Positions 1-8,756 are shown, counted from the stretch's first letter. The stretch: 18,691 nt of DNA from Gammaproteobacteria bacterium (GCA_013041975.1 JABDQZ010000226.1:1-18691), one strand, 5' to 3'. Program-made: numbers and translations. Notes: generated from the letters alone by a model not told the origin.

Positions 1-246
1 AATCTACTGCTTGAAGCTTTGTATACTGGAGAGCGATATGTCTCCGGTGATAATGCCAATGTTTTACCGCAGGTTGATGGTTCTACGCTAATCAACCTGG
101 CTGTAAGTCGCCAGTTGCAGAATTATCATGTGGGACTGCGGGTCAATAATCTGTCCAATCGAAAATACGATGACTTCGTCACTCCGTTTGGGGTTAATCC
201 GGCTCCCGAAAGAAATTACAGGTTGGAAGTTGGCGTTGAGTTGTAG
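1..246 (+). CDS. btuB: TonB-dependent receptor, C-terminal fragment (probably the cobalamin receptor BtuB)
   Basis: Only the last 81 residues are in the window; the reading frame is open from base 1, so the gene begins upstream. The fragment alternates polar and hydrophobic residues as outer-membrane beta strands do. It contains the segment RVNNLSNRKYDDF, typical of the penultimate strands of TonB-dependent receptors, and ends NYRLEVGVEL, a barrel-closing last strand. The final residue is Leu rather than the common Phe. Such receptors use TonB energy to carry corrinoids or siderophores across the outer membrane. The B12 assignment is inferred from the btuF and adenosyltransferase genes that follow directly, not from the fragment itself. 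The stop codon lies about 17 bases before the likely btuF start, so the genes are probably co-transcribed. Any cobalamin riboswitch would lie upstream, outside the window. Confidence 0.8.
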   Translation, partial: NLLLEALYTGERYVSGDNANVLPQVDGSTLINLAVSRQLQNYHVGLRVNNLSNRKYDDFVTPFGVNPAPERNYRLEVGVEL

Positions 247-263
247 TGGTTAGGGGTGAAAGC

Positions 264-1142
264 ATGAGGGTGATAGTGTCCATACTGGTTTGCTGTTTCT
301 CACCGTTGTCTGCCCAGTCGCTGCAGGTTACTGACGATCTGGGTCAAAAAATAACCATAACAAAGCCAGCGGATAAAATCGTTGCCCTTTCCCCTCATCT
401 TGCAGAACTGGTGTTTGATGCAGGTGCCGGAAAGCATCTGCTCGCTACCGTGGAACATGCGGACTTTCCGCGAGCAGCAAAGTTAATACCCCGCCTCGGG
501 TCATACAATGCCCTGGATTTTGAAAAGCTTTTTGCCCTGCAACCGGATATCGTACTGGTATGGCTTAGTGGAAATGGTGATGCGACGGTAGAAAAACTCA
601 GGCGGCTTGGATTCAATGTCTATGTGAGTGAACCACGCAAACTGTCTGATATCAGTAAAACTATCCGTAATATTGGCAAGTTGTCCGGAACGCTGGATAT
701 TGCAGAACACAGGGCCTCAAAGTTTGATGCAGACCTGAAGGTGCTGCAACAGCGTCACCAGCAAAGCAGCACGATCTCTATCTTTTATCAGTTGTGGGAT
801 AAGCCACTGATAACCATCAATGAAGAACAGTTGATTGATGAGGTCATTCAGTTATGCGGTGGGTTAAATATTTTTGCTGGCCTGCCAATACTGGCCCCGA
901 CTGTTTCAACTGAAGAACTGATCTTGAAAAATCCCCAGGTCATTATCGGCGGGGCAAAACCGCAAGAACGGAAAAAATGGATGCAACACTGGCAGCAATG
1001 GTCGATGATCAGGGCAGTACAAAATAACCATCACTATTTTATTAACCCTGACCTGATGAGCAGACAGACAACACGTATGCTGGATGGCGCGGCTGAGCTC
1101 TGCTCGATACTGGATAAAGTAAGAAATACTGACTATGACTGA
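264..1142 (+). CDS. btuF: Periplasmic cobalamin-binding protein BtuF-like
   Basis: This 292-residue protein is a class III (BtuF/FhuD/TroA-type) ABC transporter binding protein. It should capture corrinoid in the periplasm and deliver it to BtuCD. I chose the ATG at 264, preceded by the purine-rich TAGGGGTG, over a GTG at 246 that overlaps the receptor stop codon. The N-terminus is a signal peptide of about 18 residues (MRVIVSILVCCFSPLSAQS). The mature part opens with the family pattern of a short beta segment (VTDDLGQKITITKPADKIVALSPHLAE in two pieces), followed by a first lobe with LQPDIVLVW. The second lobe contains IDEVIQLCGGLNIF and NPQVIIGG. The 3' end overlaps the adenosyltransferase start by 8 bases, suggesting translational coupling. 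Cobalamin specificity rests on the neighbours; iron-siderophore binding proteins share the fold. Confidence 0.87.
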   Translation: MRVIVSILVCCFSPLSAQSLQVTDDLGQKITITKPADKIVALSPHLAELVFDAGAGKHLLATVEHADFPRAAKLIPRLGSYNALDFEKLFALQPDIVLVWLSGNGDATVEKLRRLGFNVYVSEPRKLSDISKTIRNIGKLSGTLDIAEHRASKFDADLKVLQQRHQQSSTISIFYQLWDKPLITINEEQLIDEVIQLCGGLNIFAGLPILAPTVSTEELILKNPQVIIGGAKPQERKKWMQHWQQWSMIRAVQNNHHYFINPDLMSRQTTRMLDGAAELCSILDKVRNTDYD

Positions 1143-1728
1143 AGATACCTACAAAAAGCGAATGCAGCGCAAAAAGCAACACATTGATGATTCTGTCGAA
1201 CAGGCCCAGATTGAACGTGGTGTTATCGTGCTGTTAACCGGTAATGGCAAGGGCAAAAGCAGTTCTGCTCTTGGGATGGTTGTGCGAGCTCTTGGCCATG
1301 ATATGAAAGTAGGTGTTATCCAGTTTATCAAGTCATGGACCAATACCGGTGAACAGTTATTTCTACAGCAACAGGAAAATGTTGATTTCCATATCATGGG
1401 AACCGGCTTTACCTGGGATACACAGGACAAGGACAAAGACAGGGAAGCGGCATCGGTTTTGTGGAACAAGGCAAAGCTAATGCTCAATGACAGTGATATG
1501 GGAATGATTATTCTTGATGAGATGACCTACATGCTCAGTTATCGGTATCTTGATGCGGAAGAAGTGATAACAGCCATTAAGAACCGCCCTGAAAATCAGC
1601 ATGTGATTATTACCGGCAGGGCTGCCAGCGAAGAATTACTGGAACTTGCAGACACTGTATCCGAAATAAATGATGTTAAGCATGCCTTCCGTGAGGGTAT
1701 AAAGGCCATGCCGGGTATTGAGTGGTGA
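1135..1728 (+). CDS. btuR: Cob(I)yrinic acid a,c-diamide adenosyltransferase (BtuR/CobO)
   Basis: The 197-residue length and architecture match CobA/CobO/BtuR-type corrinoid adenosyltransferases, which transfer the 5'-deoxyadenosyl group of ATP to cob(I)alamin or cobinamide in the cytoplasm. A modified P-loop GNGKGKSS is at residues 36-43. An acidic Walker-B-like segment MIILDEMTYML follows, then the late family segments VIITGRAA and HAFREGIKAMPGIEW at the C-terminus. The N-terminal 20 residues are highly charged, as is usual for this family. The ATG lies inside the btuF end (8-base overlap), so the gene is likely coupled to btuF. Its stop is only 3 bases from the end of the convergent btuD gene. 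The position beside uptake genes points to salvage of imported corrinoid rather than de novo synthesis; no other cobalamin biosynthesis gene is in the window. Confidence 0.93.
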   Translation: MTEDTYKKRMQRKKQHIDDSVEQAQIERGVIVLLTGNGKGKSSSALGMVVRALGHDMKVGVIQFIKSWTNTGEQLFLQQQENVDFHIMGTGFTWDTQDKDKDREAASVLWNKAKLMLNDSDMGMIILDEMTYMLSYRYLDAEEVITAIKNRPENQHVIITGRAASEELLELADTVSEINDVKHAFREGIKAMPGIEW

Positions 1729-1731
1729 TGA

Positions 1732-2511
1732 TTAATCCGCAATAAATGCGGCTTTGTCGTTATCGTGCAATTCAATCACTGTCTGTTGATAGAGCTGGGA
1801 CAGTTTTTCCGCAGTAAGAATTTTTTCGGTAATACCGTTTTCATAACTTCCATTTCCTTTCAGCAATAAGATATGGGTGCAGAAACGTTTGGCAAGATTA
1901 GGGTCATGAAAAATGCAGATGATACTGCCGGATCGTTTTTGAGCGGCTTCAATTAATACCTGCATCATATGAATCTGATGACGCAGATCCAGATGATTTA
2001 CGGGTTCATCGAGTAGCCATAACCTGGGGTTTTGTACCAGCAGTCCGGCAATTTCAGTGCGACGTTTTTCGCCTCCTGACAGGCTGTTGATGAGGCGCTC
2101 ACGCTTATCTGTCATTTCAGTGACGGATAGAGAATCAGAAATAATTTGCAGTTGATCCGCGCTCATGTTTTGCCATTGGTTGATATACGGATACAACGCG
2201 TCAGTGCAGAATTCATCAACAGTCTGGGGAAATTCATGAGAAAGAGACTGAAACAGATAGCCAAGTTCTTTAGCCAGTGCTTTATGAGGCCATTGAGCAA
2301 GCGCTGTATTCTGAATCAGAACCTGGCCGGAGCTTGCCTCATGCAGACCACTGATGGTGTTGAACAACGTCGTTTTGCCGACGCCGTTTAATCCCAGAAT
2401 GCCCCATACCTCATTCGAATTAACCGTCCAGTTGAGATTGTGACAGACCTGGATATTGCCAATCTCAATATCCAGGTTCACCATTTGCAGCAGGCTGTGT
2501 GAGTCATCCAT
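1732..2511 (-). CDS. btuD: Cobalamin ABC transporter ATP-binding protein BtuD-like
   Basis: This is a 259-residue ABC ATPase. The Walker A motif GLNGVGKTT is at residues 40-48. The ABC signature LSGGEKRR is near residue 145, the Walker B WLLDEP precedes the D-loop NHLD, and the switch His is in CIFHD. It belongs to the FecE/BtuD group of iron/B12 importers and would energise BtuC. The ATG overlaps the end of btuC by 8 bases (ATGGATGA), a classic coupled arrangement. The gene runs convergent to the adenosyltransferase, so the B12 cluster is split into two opposing transcripts that meet at 1728-1732. Substrate assignment comes from the neighbours; sequence alone would also allow heme or siderophore import. 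Confidence 0.9.
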   Translation of the reverse strand: MDDSHSLLQMVNLDIEIGNIQVCHNLNWTVNSNEVWGILGLNGVGKTTLFNTISGLHEASSGQVLIQNTALAQWPHKALAKELGYLFQSLSHEFPQTVDEFCTDALYPYINQWQNMSADQLQIISDSLSVTEMTDKRERLINSLSGGEKRRTEIAGLLVQNPRLWLLDEPVNHLDLRHQIHMMQVLIEAAQKRSGSIICIFHDPNLAKRFCTHILLLKGNGSYENGITEKILTAEKLSQLYQQTVIELHDNDKAAFIAD

Positions 2512-3478
2512 TACGGCGATGCCTCAACAGATAAAGAAACACCGGCACACCAATCAAGGCCGTAATAACACCGACTGGCAGTTGTTGTGGTGCCAGCAAG
2601 GTACGTGCTCCAAGGTCTGCCAGTACCAGTAAACTGCCGCCGCCAAGAACCGCTGCAGGTAATACCAGGCGATGATTGCTACCCAGTATCAGGCGTATCA
2701 GGTGAGGAACAATAAGGCCGATAAAGCCAATGGTGCCAGCCATGCTGACAGCAATTGCTGTACACAAGGCAGCAAGCACAAAGGTTAGCTGCCTGACTCG
2801 CCTGACATTGGAGCCCAGCGATCGTGCTTTATGGTCTCCGTAAGTGAGCAGGTTGAGGTCTCTGGCCACCAACCAGCTGATGAGCGTTGCCGCAAGCAGT
2901 AAAATTAATGCCCACCAGGATGGTTGCGACGCATTACTCAGGTCGCCCATCAGCCAGAACAGCATGGAGTGTACACTTTGTGCGTTGGCAAGTATCAGCA
3001 GGATATTGATTATGGCTCCCCAGCCGGCAGCCAGTACCACGCCGGTTAACAACAGGTGGAAATGGCTGTTATAGCTGCTGCTGCGAGACAGTAAATATAC
3101 CAGTAGCATTGACAGCATGGCGCCACTGAAGGCGCTGCCGTTAACCCATTCATTGCCAAGGCCGAATGTAATGGCCAGTAATGCTCCGGTTGCGGCACCA
3201 CCTGAAATGCCGAGGATGTAAGGATCTGCCAGGGGGTTTCGCAACAGTACCTGCATGAGGGCACCAGCAAGCCCGAGCAGACCCCCGGTAACAAATGCCG
3301 TCAATGTTCGAGGCCAGCGCAGTTCCGTGACGATCTGGGCATCAGTACCCGTTAGGCTGCCGCTAAGAATGGCTGGCAGGTTTTCCAGGGGAATGGAATA
3401 GCTGCCCAGCGCCAGAGAGGCCAGCAGGCTGAAAAGGCTCAGCAGGGCGAGCACTAAAAATGTCAGGGTTATTTTCAA
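2504..3478 (-). CDS. btuC: Cobalamin ABC transporter permease BtuC-like (FecCD family)
   Basis: This 324-residue polytopic inner-membrane protein is of the FecCD/BtuC family. It has about 10 hydrophobic segments and the family landmarks RWPRTLTAFVTGG, NPLADPYILGISGGA and GTIGFIGLIVPHLIRL, the last being the region that contacts the ATPase. The C-terminal LAPQQLPVGVITALIG also matches the family. The best start is a TTG at 3478. A stop codon lies four codons upstream in frame, there is no in-frame ATG near the expected N-terminus, and the Shine-Dalgarno sequence is weak. The downstream partner btuD overlaps it by 8 bases. The promoter must lie in the 123-base gap shared with the divergent yaaA gene, which is too short for a full cobalamin riboswitch plus promoter. 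Confidence 0.9.
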   Translation of the reverse strand: MKITLTFLVLALLSLFSLLASLALGSYSIPLENLPAILSGSLTGTDAQIVTELRWPRTLTAFVTGGLLGLAGALMQVLLRNPLADPYILGISGGAATGALLAITFGLGNEWVNGSAFSGAMLSMLLVYLLSRSSSYNSHFHLLLTGVVLAAGWGAIINILLILANAQSVHSMLFWLMGDLSNASQPSWWALILLLAATLISWLVARDLNLLTYGDHKARSLGSNVRRVRQLTFVLAALCTAIAVSMAGTIGFIGLIVPHLIRLILGSNHRLVLPAAVLGGGSLLVLADLGARTLLAPQQLPVGVITALIGVPVFLYLLRHRRNG

Positions 3479-3601
3479 TGGGATCGATTATATAGTTAAT
3501 AAATGCTGTTTCAGTTCGAGACTCAGGCAACCTGTCGTGCTCGATCTTCATCACGATAATATGGCAAAATAAACAGAATCAACAGACTCTATGGTAAAGA
3601 C

Positions 3602-4366
3602 ATGCTAATTGTAATTTCACCAGCCAAGAAACTCGACTACGACACACCGGCTAAAACCCAAAAATTCACCAAACCGGATTTTCTGGACGATTCAGCCGAA
3701 CTGATAACTGAGCTCAGAAAATATTCTGCAATGGATCTGGCCGAACTGATGCATCTGAGCATGAATCTGGCGGAACTGAATTTTGAACGCTACTATCAGT
3801 GGAAAAAGGATTACGGTAAGGAAGATGCAAAACAGTGCCTGCTGGCTTTCAAGGGTGATGTCTATGCCGGCATGGATGCCGAAAGCTTTTCAGCCAAAGA
3901 CCTGGACTTTGCCCAGAGCCATCTGCGTATATTGTCCGGGCTTTATGGATTGCTGAGGCCGCTGGACCTGATGATGCCTTACCGCCTGGAAATGGGTACC
4001 AGGCTGGAAAATGCGCGCGGTAAAAATCTTTACGAATTCTGGGGCGATACGATTACCAATGCCATTAACAAACAGCTCAAGGCACAGAAAGACGACATTC
4101 TGATCAACCTGGCCAGCAACGAATATTTTAAGTCAGTCAAGCCAAAACAGGTCGAAGGCCGGATTATCACACCACAATTCAAGGAAAACAAAAACGGTAC
4201 CTACAAAATGATTGGCATCTATGCGAAGAAGGCACGCGGGCTGATGAGTCGCTTTATTCTGTTGAACCGCCTGAAAAATCCTGAGGATGTTAAAGGGTTT
4301 GATTCTGAAGGTTATCAGTTCAATGAGGCGTTGAGTCAGGGCGATCAGTGGGTGTTCACGCGTTAG
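3602..4366 (+). CDS. yaaA: Peroxide stress protein YaaA
   Basis: The 254-residue protein matches the YaaA/UPF0246 family over its full usual length. Family landmarks visible in order are the N-terminal ISPAKKLDY, FKGDVYAGMDA, SGLYGLLRPLDLMMPYRLEM, YEFWGDTI, NLASNEYFK and the late TPQFKE. In Escherichia coli YaaA is induced by OxyR and limits damage from hydrogen peroxide by lowering free intracellular iron; a DNA-binding fold has been described. The protein is soluble and cytoplasmic, with no signal peptide. It is transcribed alone, divergent from btuC, with 130 bases before purL. I saw no clear OxyR site in the upstream gap by eye. Confidence 0.95.
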   Translation: MLIVISPAKKLDYDTPAKTQKFTKPDFLDDSAELITELRKYSAMDLAELMHLSMNLAELNFERYYQWKKDYGKEDAKQCLLAFKGDVYAGMDAESFSAKDLDFAQSHLRILSGLYGLLRPLDLMMPYRLEMGTRLENARGKNLYEFWGDTITNAINKQLKAQKDDILINLASNEYFKSVKPKQVEGRIITPQFKENKNGTYKMIGIYAKKARGLMSRFILLNRLKNPEDVKGFDSEGYQFNEALSQGDQWVFTR

Positions 4367-4496
4367 TTACAATTTCCCCTCAGCCTGGTCCCCGGCAGTT
4401 TTCAAGAGGGAAGGGAATGTCTGAATTTTTTCTGTTTTCAAGCGTTCGTCTCGCGTATCATTCACTCATCCCAAAAAATCCTGACAGAGGCGAAAG

Positions 4497-7400
4497 ATGC
4501 TGATTCTTCGAGGTGCGCCTGCACTTTCCGATTTTCGTTTAAACAAGCTGGCTGAACGAATTGAGTCCAGTGTTGGTGTCAAGGTAGAGCTCTATGCAGA
4601 GTTCTATCATTTTGCCGAGACTGAACAGAAGCTGAGCAATGCTGAACAGGCTATTCTTGACCGGATTTTACGTTATGGCCCGGCACTGGCGTCACATGAG
4701 CCCGAAGGCAGACAGATCCTGGTGACACCGCGCCCCGGAACCATTTCTCCCTGGTCTTCTAAAGCCACTGATATCGCTCACAACTGTGGTCTTAACATGA
4801 TCTCGCGTATTGAGCGTGGCATCGTTTATTTCGTACAGGCAGAGCTGTCTGGTGAAACCCTTGAGCAGACGGTTGCTTTGTTGCATGACCGCATGACTGA
4901 ATCTGTGTTCTCAGAACTGGATGATGCGGTAACGCTGTTCAGTCATGCTGAACCCAGGCCGATGGCCCGTGTTGATGTCATCAATGGTGGTGAAGAAGCG
5001 CTGCTGATTGCCAACGCCGAACTGGGATTGGCACTATCAGCCGATGAAATTACCTATCTGGTCGAGAGCTTCCAGTCTCTGAATCGCAATCCCACCGATG
5101 TGGAACTGATGATGTTTGCCCAGGCTAATTCCGAGCATTGCCGTCACAAGATTTTCAATGCCGACTGGAAAATTGATGGTCAATCCCAGGATAAATCCCT
5201 GTTCAAAATGATACGAAATACTACCGAGCATTCTCCGGCAGATGTATTGTCTGCCTACAAGGACAATGCAGCGGTAATGACGGGTAATGAAGGTTATCGT
5301 TTTTATCCGGAACCCGGTTCTGATATCTACGGAGAGCATAACGAGCCTATCCATATTTTGATGAAAGTGGAAACCCATAACCATCCAACGGCCATCTCGC
5401 CAGATCCCGGAGCGGCTACCGGTTCAGGTGGCGAAATCCGTGACGAAGGTGCTACCGGTATCGGTTCAAAGCCCAAGGCCGGGCTTTGTGGTTTTTCGGT
5501 TTCCAATCTGCGTCTTCCTGCAAATGAACAGCCCTGGGAAAAAGATCACGGCAAACCAGCACGTATCGTCAATGCACTGGATATCATGCTGGAAGGCCCG
5601 ATAGGTGCTGCTGCCTTTAACAATGAATTTGGTCGCCCCAATCTGTGTGGCTATTTCAGAACCTATGAAGAAGAAGTTCCTGGTCCGCATGGCAAGGAAT
5701 TGAGGGGCTATCACAAGCCCATCATGCTGGCAGGCGGGCTGGGTAACATTCGCGAAGAACATATTGAGAAAGGTGAGTTTGCTGCAGGTTCACCCTTGAT
5801 TGTGCTGGGCGGCCCGGCCATGCTGATTGGGCTTGGTGGCGGTGCTGCATCTTCGATGGCATCCGGTGCTTCTGCTGAAGACCTTGACTTCGCCTCGGTA
5901 CAACGCGCCAACCCGGAAATGGAACGGCGTTGCCAGGAAGTGATTGACCGCTGCTGGATGCGTGGCGACAACAATCCGATCTTGTTCATACATGATGTGG
6001 GTGCTGGTGGTTTATCCAACGCCTTGCCTGAGCTGGTTCATGATGGCAATCGTGGCGGCAAATTTGAATTACGCAATGTACCCAATGACGATCCGGGTAT
6101 GTCACCAATGGAAATCTGGTGTAACGAGTCACAGGAACGCTATGTGATGGCTGTTGATATGAATCGCCTGGAGGAATTCAAGGCGATTTGTGAGCGAGAA
6201 CGCTGCCCCTATGCGATTGTCGGTGAAGCAACGGATGAACATCATCTGATACTGGGTGATGCACATTTCGATAACAACCCGATTGATATGCCTATGCCAT
6301 TGCTGTTTGGCAATTCACCGAAGATGCTACGTGATGTCAAACACCTGCCCTTCCATAAACCTGCACTGGACTTTGATGGCATCGATCCGAAAGAAGCCGC
6401 ATTAAGAGTTTTGCGACTACCGACTGTAGCCAATAAGACATTTCTGATCAGTATTGGTGATCGTTCCATTACCGGTATGGTGGCGCGTGACCAGATGGTA
6501 GGTCCCTGGCAGGTCCCGGTAGCTGATGTGGCGGTTACTGTTGCGGATTTTGAAGGGCTTGCCGGCGAAGCAATGGCCATGGGCGAGCGCACACCGCTGG
6601 CGTTGATTGATGCTGCCTCATCCGGACGTATGGCAGTTGGTGAGGCTATAACCAATATCGCTGCGGCATCCATTGAAAAAATTGGTGATATCAAACTTTC
6701 AGCTAACTGGATGGCTGCTGCAGGTCATGAAGGCGAAGATGCCAAGCTGTTTGAAACGGTAAAAGCGGTCGGTATGGAATTGTGCCCGCAATTGGACATA
6801 GCGATCCCGGTTGGCAAAGATTCGATGTCAATGAAGACCTTGTGGCAACACGAGGGCGAGAACATGGAAATGACAGCACCACTGTCATTGATCATCAGTT
6901 CCTTTGCGCCGGTGGCTGATACCAGCAAAACACTGACACCGCAGTTGCGCACCGACCGAGGTGATACGGATCTGATCCTGATCGATCTGGGTAAATGTAA
7001 AAACCGCCTTGGTGCTTCGGCATTGGCCCAGGTTTACAAGCAGGTCGGAAACAATGCTCCCGATGTTGATGATGCCGACATGCTCAAGCGTTTCTTTGCC
7101 GCGATACAGGATCTGAACAACGATAGCCTGTTACTGGCATACCATGACCGTTCAGATGGCGGAATGCTGGTGACATTGATGGAAATGGCCTTTGCCGGTC
7201 GTTGTGGTCTGGACATTGATATCGCCGGACTTTCTGATACCCCGGATGATATTGGCGTGCTTTTCAATGAAGAACTCGGTGCCGTGATACAAGTGAACCA
7301 TGCCGACAGCGATGACGTGATGAATATGTTGGGTCAGGCAGGTCTGGGGCAGGTAAGTGCTGTGATCGGTACCGTGGCAGATGATCAAATCAATATTCAT

Positions 7401-8375
7401 CATTCCGGTAAATCATTAATCAATGGTTCACGTGTCGAATTCCAGCAGGCATGGTCAGAAACAACCCGTGATATGCAGGCGTTGCGTGATAACCCCGACT
7501 GTGCACAGGAAGAGTTTGATCGGATTGCAGCTGTAGACAGTGGCATGTTTGTGCACACAGGCTTTGAAATCAATGAGGCTATTTGTGCCGATTTTATCGA
7601 AGGTAACAGGCCGCGTATGGCAATACTGCGTGAGCAGGGTGTCAATGGCCAGGTAGAAATGGCTGCCTCATTCCATAAGGCAGGGTTTGAATGTGTTGAT
7701 GTGCATATGTCCGATATTCTTGCCGGCCGGGTAACACTGGACAGCTTCAAGGGGCTGGTTGCCTGTGGTGGTTTCAGCTATGGTGACGTGCTGGGTGCCG
7801 GTGAAGGCTGGGCCAAGTCCATTCTTTTTCATAACCGCGCACGTGACCAGTTTCAGGCATTTTTCGAACGCAAAGACAGCTTTGCACTGGGTATCTGTAA
7901 TGGTTGTCAGATGCTGTCCAATCTTAAAGAACTGATTCCCGGAACAGATCACTGGCCACATTTTGTGCGTAACCGTTCCGAGCAGTTTGAAGCACGTTTT
8001 GTAATGACAGAAATTCCATCGTCTGAGTCCATTCTTCTACAGGGAATGGCGGGCTCAAAAATGCCTATTGCGGTCGCTCATGGCGAGGGGCGCGCAGAAT
8101 TTAAGGATGCTGTCGCGTTGCAGGCTGCCAGTGATCATGTGGTATTGCGCTATATTGAAAATAACGGTGATATTGCTTCACGATACCCTGCAAATCCCAA
8201 TGGCTCTCCAGAAGGCATTGCCGGGCTGACCACTGATGACGGTCGGGTCACTATCATGATGCCACATCCTGAACGTGTGATACGTGCTGTGCAGAATTCA
8301 TGGCATCCTGATGACTGGGACGAAGATGCTCCCTGGATGCGTCTGTTCCGAAATGCTCGCGTCTGGGTGGGTTGA
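4497..8375 (+). CDS. purL: Phosphoribosylformylglycinamidine synthase, single-chain PurL
   Basis: The 1292-residue length is that of the large, gammaproteobacterial and eukaryotic form of FGAM synthase, which converts FGAR, glutamine and ATP to FGAM in the fourth step of purine synthesis. An N-terminal PurS-like domain and linker lead to ANSEHCRH at 210-217 and ETHNHPT at 292-298, part of the FGAR/ATP site. Two AIRS-type halves follow, with glycine-rich GGPAMLIGLGGGAAS and IHDVGAGGLSNALPE. The C-terminal class I glutaminase carries the nucleophile Cys1134 in GICNGCQ. Its other catalytic region is HPER, with His1257 and Glu1259; AHGEGR near 1195 is a conserved segment. All key residues are present. 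The start ATG follows an AGAGG ribosome binding site at 4486-4490. A small CxxC-protein gene begins within a few bases of the stop. Confidence 0.98.
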   Translation: MLILRGAPALSDFRLNKLAERIESSVGVKVELYAEFYHFAETEQKLSNAEQAILDRILRYGPALASHEPEGRQILVTPRPGTISPWSSKATDIAHNCGLNMISRIERGIVYFVQAELSGETLEQTVALLHDRMTESVFSELDDAVTLFSHAEPRPMARVDVINGGEEALLIANAELGLALSADEITYLVESFQSLNRNPTDVELMMFAQANSEHCRHKIFNADWKIDGQSQDKSLFKMIRNTTEHSPADVLSAYKDNAAVMTGNEGYRFYPEPGSDIYGEHNEPIHILMKVETHNHPTAISPDPGAATGSGGEIRDEGATGIGSKPKAGLCGFSVSNLRLPANEQPWEKDHGKPARIVNALDIMLEGPIGAAAFNNEFGRPNLCGYFRTYEEEVPGPHGKELRGYHKPIMLAGGLGNIREEHIEKGEFAAGSPLIVLGGPAMLIGLGGGAASSMASGASAEDLDFASVQRANPEMERRCQEVIDRCWMRGDNNPILFIHDVGAGGLSNALPELVHDGNRGGKFELRNVPNDDPGMSPMEIWCNESQERYVMAVDMNRLEEFKAICERERCPYAIVGEATDEHHLILGDAHFDNNPIDMPMPLLFGNSPKMLRDVKHLPFHKPALDFDGIDPKEAALRVLRLPTVANKTFLISIGDRSITGMVARDQMVGPWQVPVADVAVTVADFEGLAGEAMAMGERTPLALIDAASSGRMAVGEAITNIAAASIEKIGDIKLSANWMAAAGHEGEDAKLFETVKAVGMELCPQLDIAIPVGKDSMSMKTLWQHEGENMEMTAPLSLIISSFAPVADTSKTLTPQLRTDRGDTDLILIDLGKCKNRLGASALAQVYKQVGNNAPDVDDADMLKRFFAAIQDLNNDSLLLAYHDRSDGGMLVTLMEMAFAGRCGLDIDIAGLSDTPDDIGVLFNEELGAVIQVNHADSDDVMNMLGQAGLGQVSAVIGTVADDQINIHHSGKSLINGSRVEFQQAWSETTRDMQALRDNPDCAQEEFDRIAAVDSGMFVHTGFEINEAICADFIEGNRPRMAILREQGVNGQVEMAASFHKAGFECVDVHMSDILAGRVTLDSFKGLVACGGFSYGDVLGAGEGWAKSILFHNRARDQFQAFFERKDSFALGICNGCQMLSNLKELIPGTDHWPHFVRNRSEQFEARFVMTEIPSSESILLQGMAGSKMPIAVAHGEGRAEFKDAVALQAASDHVVLRYIENNGDIASRYPANPNGSPEGIAGLTTDDGRVTIMMPHPERVIRAVQNSWHPDDWDEDAPWMRLFRNARVWVG

Positions 8376-8377
8376 GC

Positions 8378-8722
8378 GTGCTTTTGTTTGTCTACAATGC
8401 TGATTCCGGCAAGCTCAATGCCTTGCTGGACTCGGCGCATAAGATAGTCAGTCCATCGACTTACAATTGCCAGTTATGTCAGCTGACTTACGGGCTGATG
8501 AATGAAAAACAGGCCTGGAAAGATTTTCGTGAACAGTTGGATGAAGAAGTACTATTTTTACATCGTGATGAGTTTGAAAAACAGTATGAGCAAAAGCTTC
8601 AATATCCCTTTCTGGCGAGAGTCGAAAATAAGTTTATTGAGGTTTTATTGTCAGCAGAAAAGTTGTCAGAGGTTGAGGATACTCAGGCTCTCATTGATCG
8701 GGTACGTCAGGTAACCGGATGA
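8378..8722 (+). CDS. Conserved small CxxC protein of unknown function, linked to purL
   Basis: This soluble protein of about 114 residues has no signal peptide or membrane segment. It starts with the hydrophobic strand LLFVYNADSG and then has LDSAHKIVSPSTY. A Cys-x-x-Cys pair follows in YNCQLCQLTYG, then FLHRDEF and a C-terminal acidic stretch. I recognise this pattern as a widespread bacterial family of conserved hypothetical proteins, sometimes loosely labelled GTPase, but no P-loop is visible and I assign no function. The CxxC could bind metal or be redox-active; this is inference. Two starts are possible: TTG at 8372, overlapping the purL stop, or GTG at 8378. I prefer 8378 because GGGTGG (8365-8370) then sits 7 bases upstream. 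It is probably co-transcribed with purL. Confidence 0.8.
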   Translation: MLLFVYNADSGKLNALLDSAHKIVSPSTYNCQLCQLTYGLMNEKQAWKDFREQLDEEVLFLHRDEFEKQYEQKLQYPFLARVENKFIEVLLSAEKLSEVEDTQALIDRVRQVTG

Positions 8723-8730
8723 TTCAGAGC

Positions 8731-8746
8731 CCCCGCCTTAGCGGGG
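8731..8746. terminator. GC-rich hairpin between convergent genes, possible weak bidirectional terminator
   Basis: CCCCGC and GCGGGG form a perfect 6-bp stem around a 4-base CTTA loop, 8 bases after the stop of the CxxC gene and 10 bases before the end of the opposing hemerythrin-like gene. Neither side has a clear run of Ts, so it is not a standard intrinsic terminator. Its position between convergent 3' ends suggests it may stabilise or help end both transcripts. Confidence 0.45.
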
Positions 8747-8756
8747 ACCGGCAAGC

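Noticed and set aside
3363..3554. 63-residue minus-strand ORF starting upstream of btuC
   Set aside because: It overlaps the first 116 bases of btuC in another frame, has no family features, and btuC is clearly the coding frame.
3523..3582. A 19-codon TTG-started ORF (MILFILPYYRDEDRARQVA) on the minus strand in the btuC leader
   Set aside because: It has no ATG and no good ribosome binding site, and its length is within chance. It would be a leader peptide only if conserved in relatives.
3479..3601. Possible cobalamin riboswitch upstream of btuC
   Set aside because: The gap is 123 bases and must also hold the yaaA and btuC promoters. I saw no B12-box-like conserved segment on the minus strand.
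4375..4430. Possible terminator after yaaA (TTTCCCCTC pairing with GAGGGAA, then a T run)
   Set aside because: The stem needs a bulge and a loop of more than 20 bases, so it is not convincing as an intrinsic terminator.
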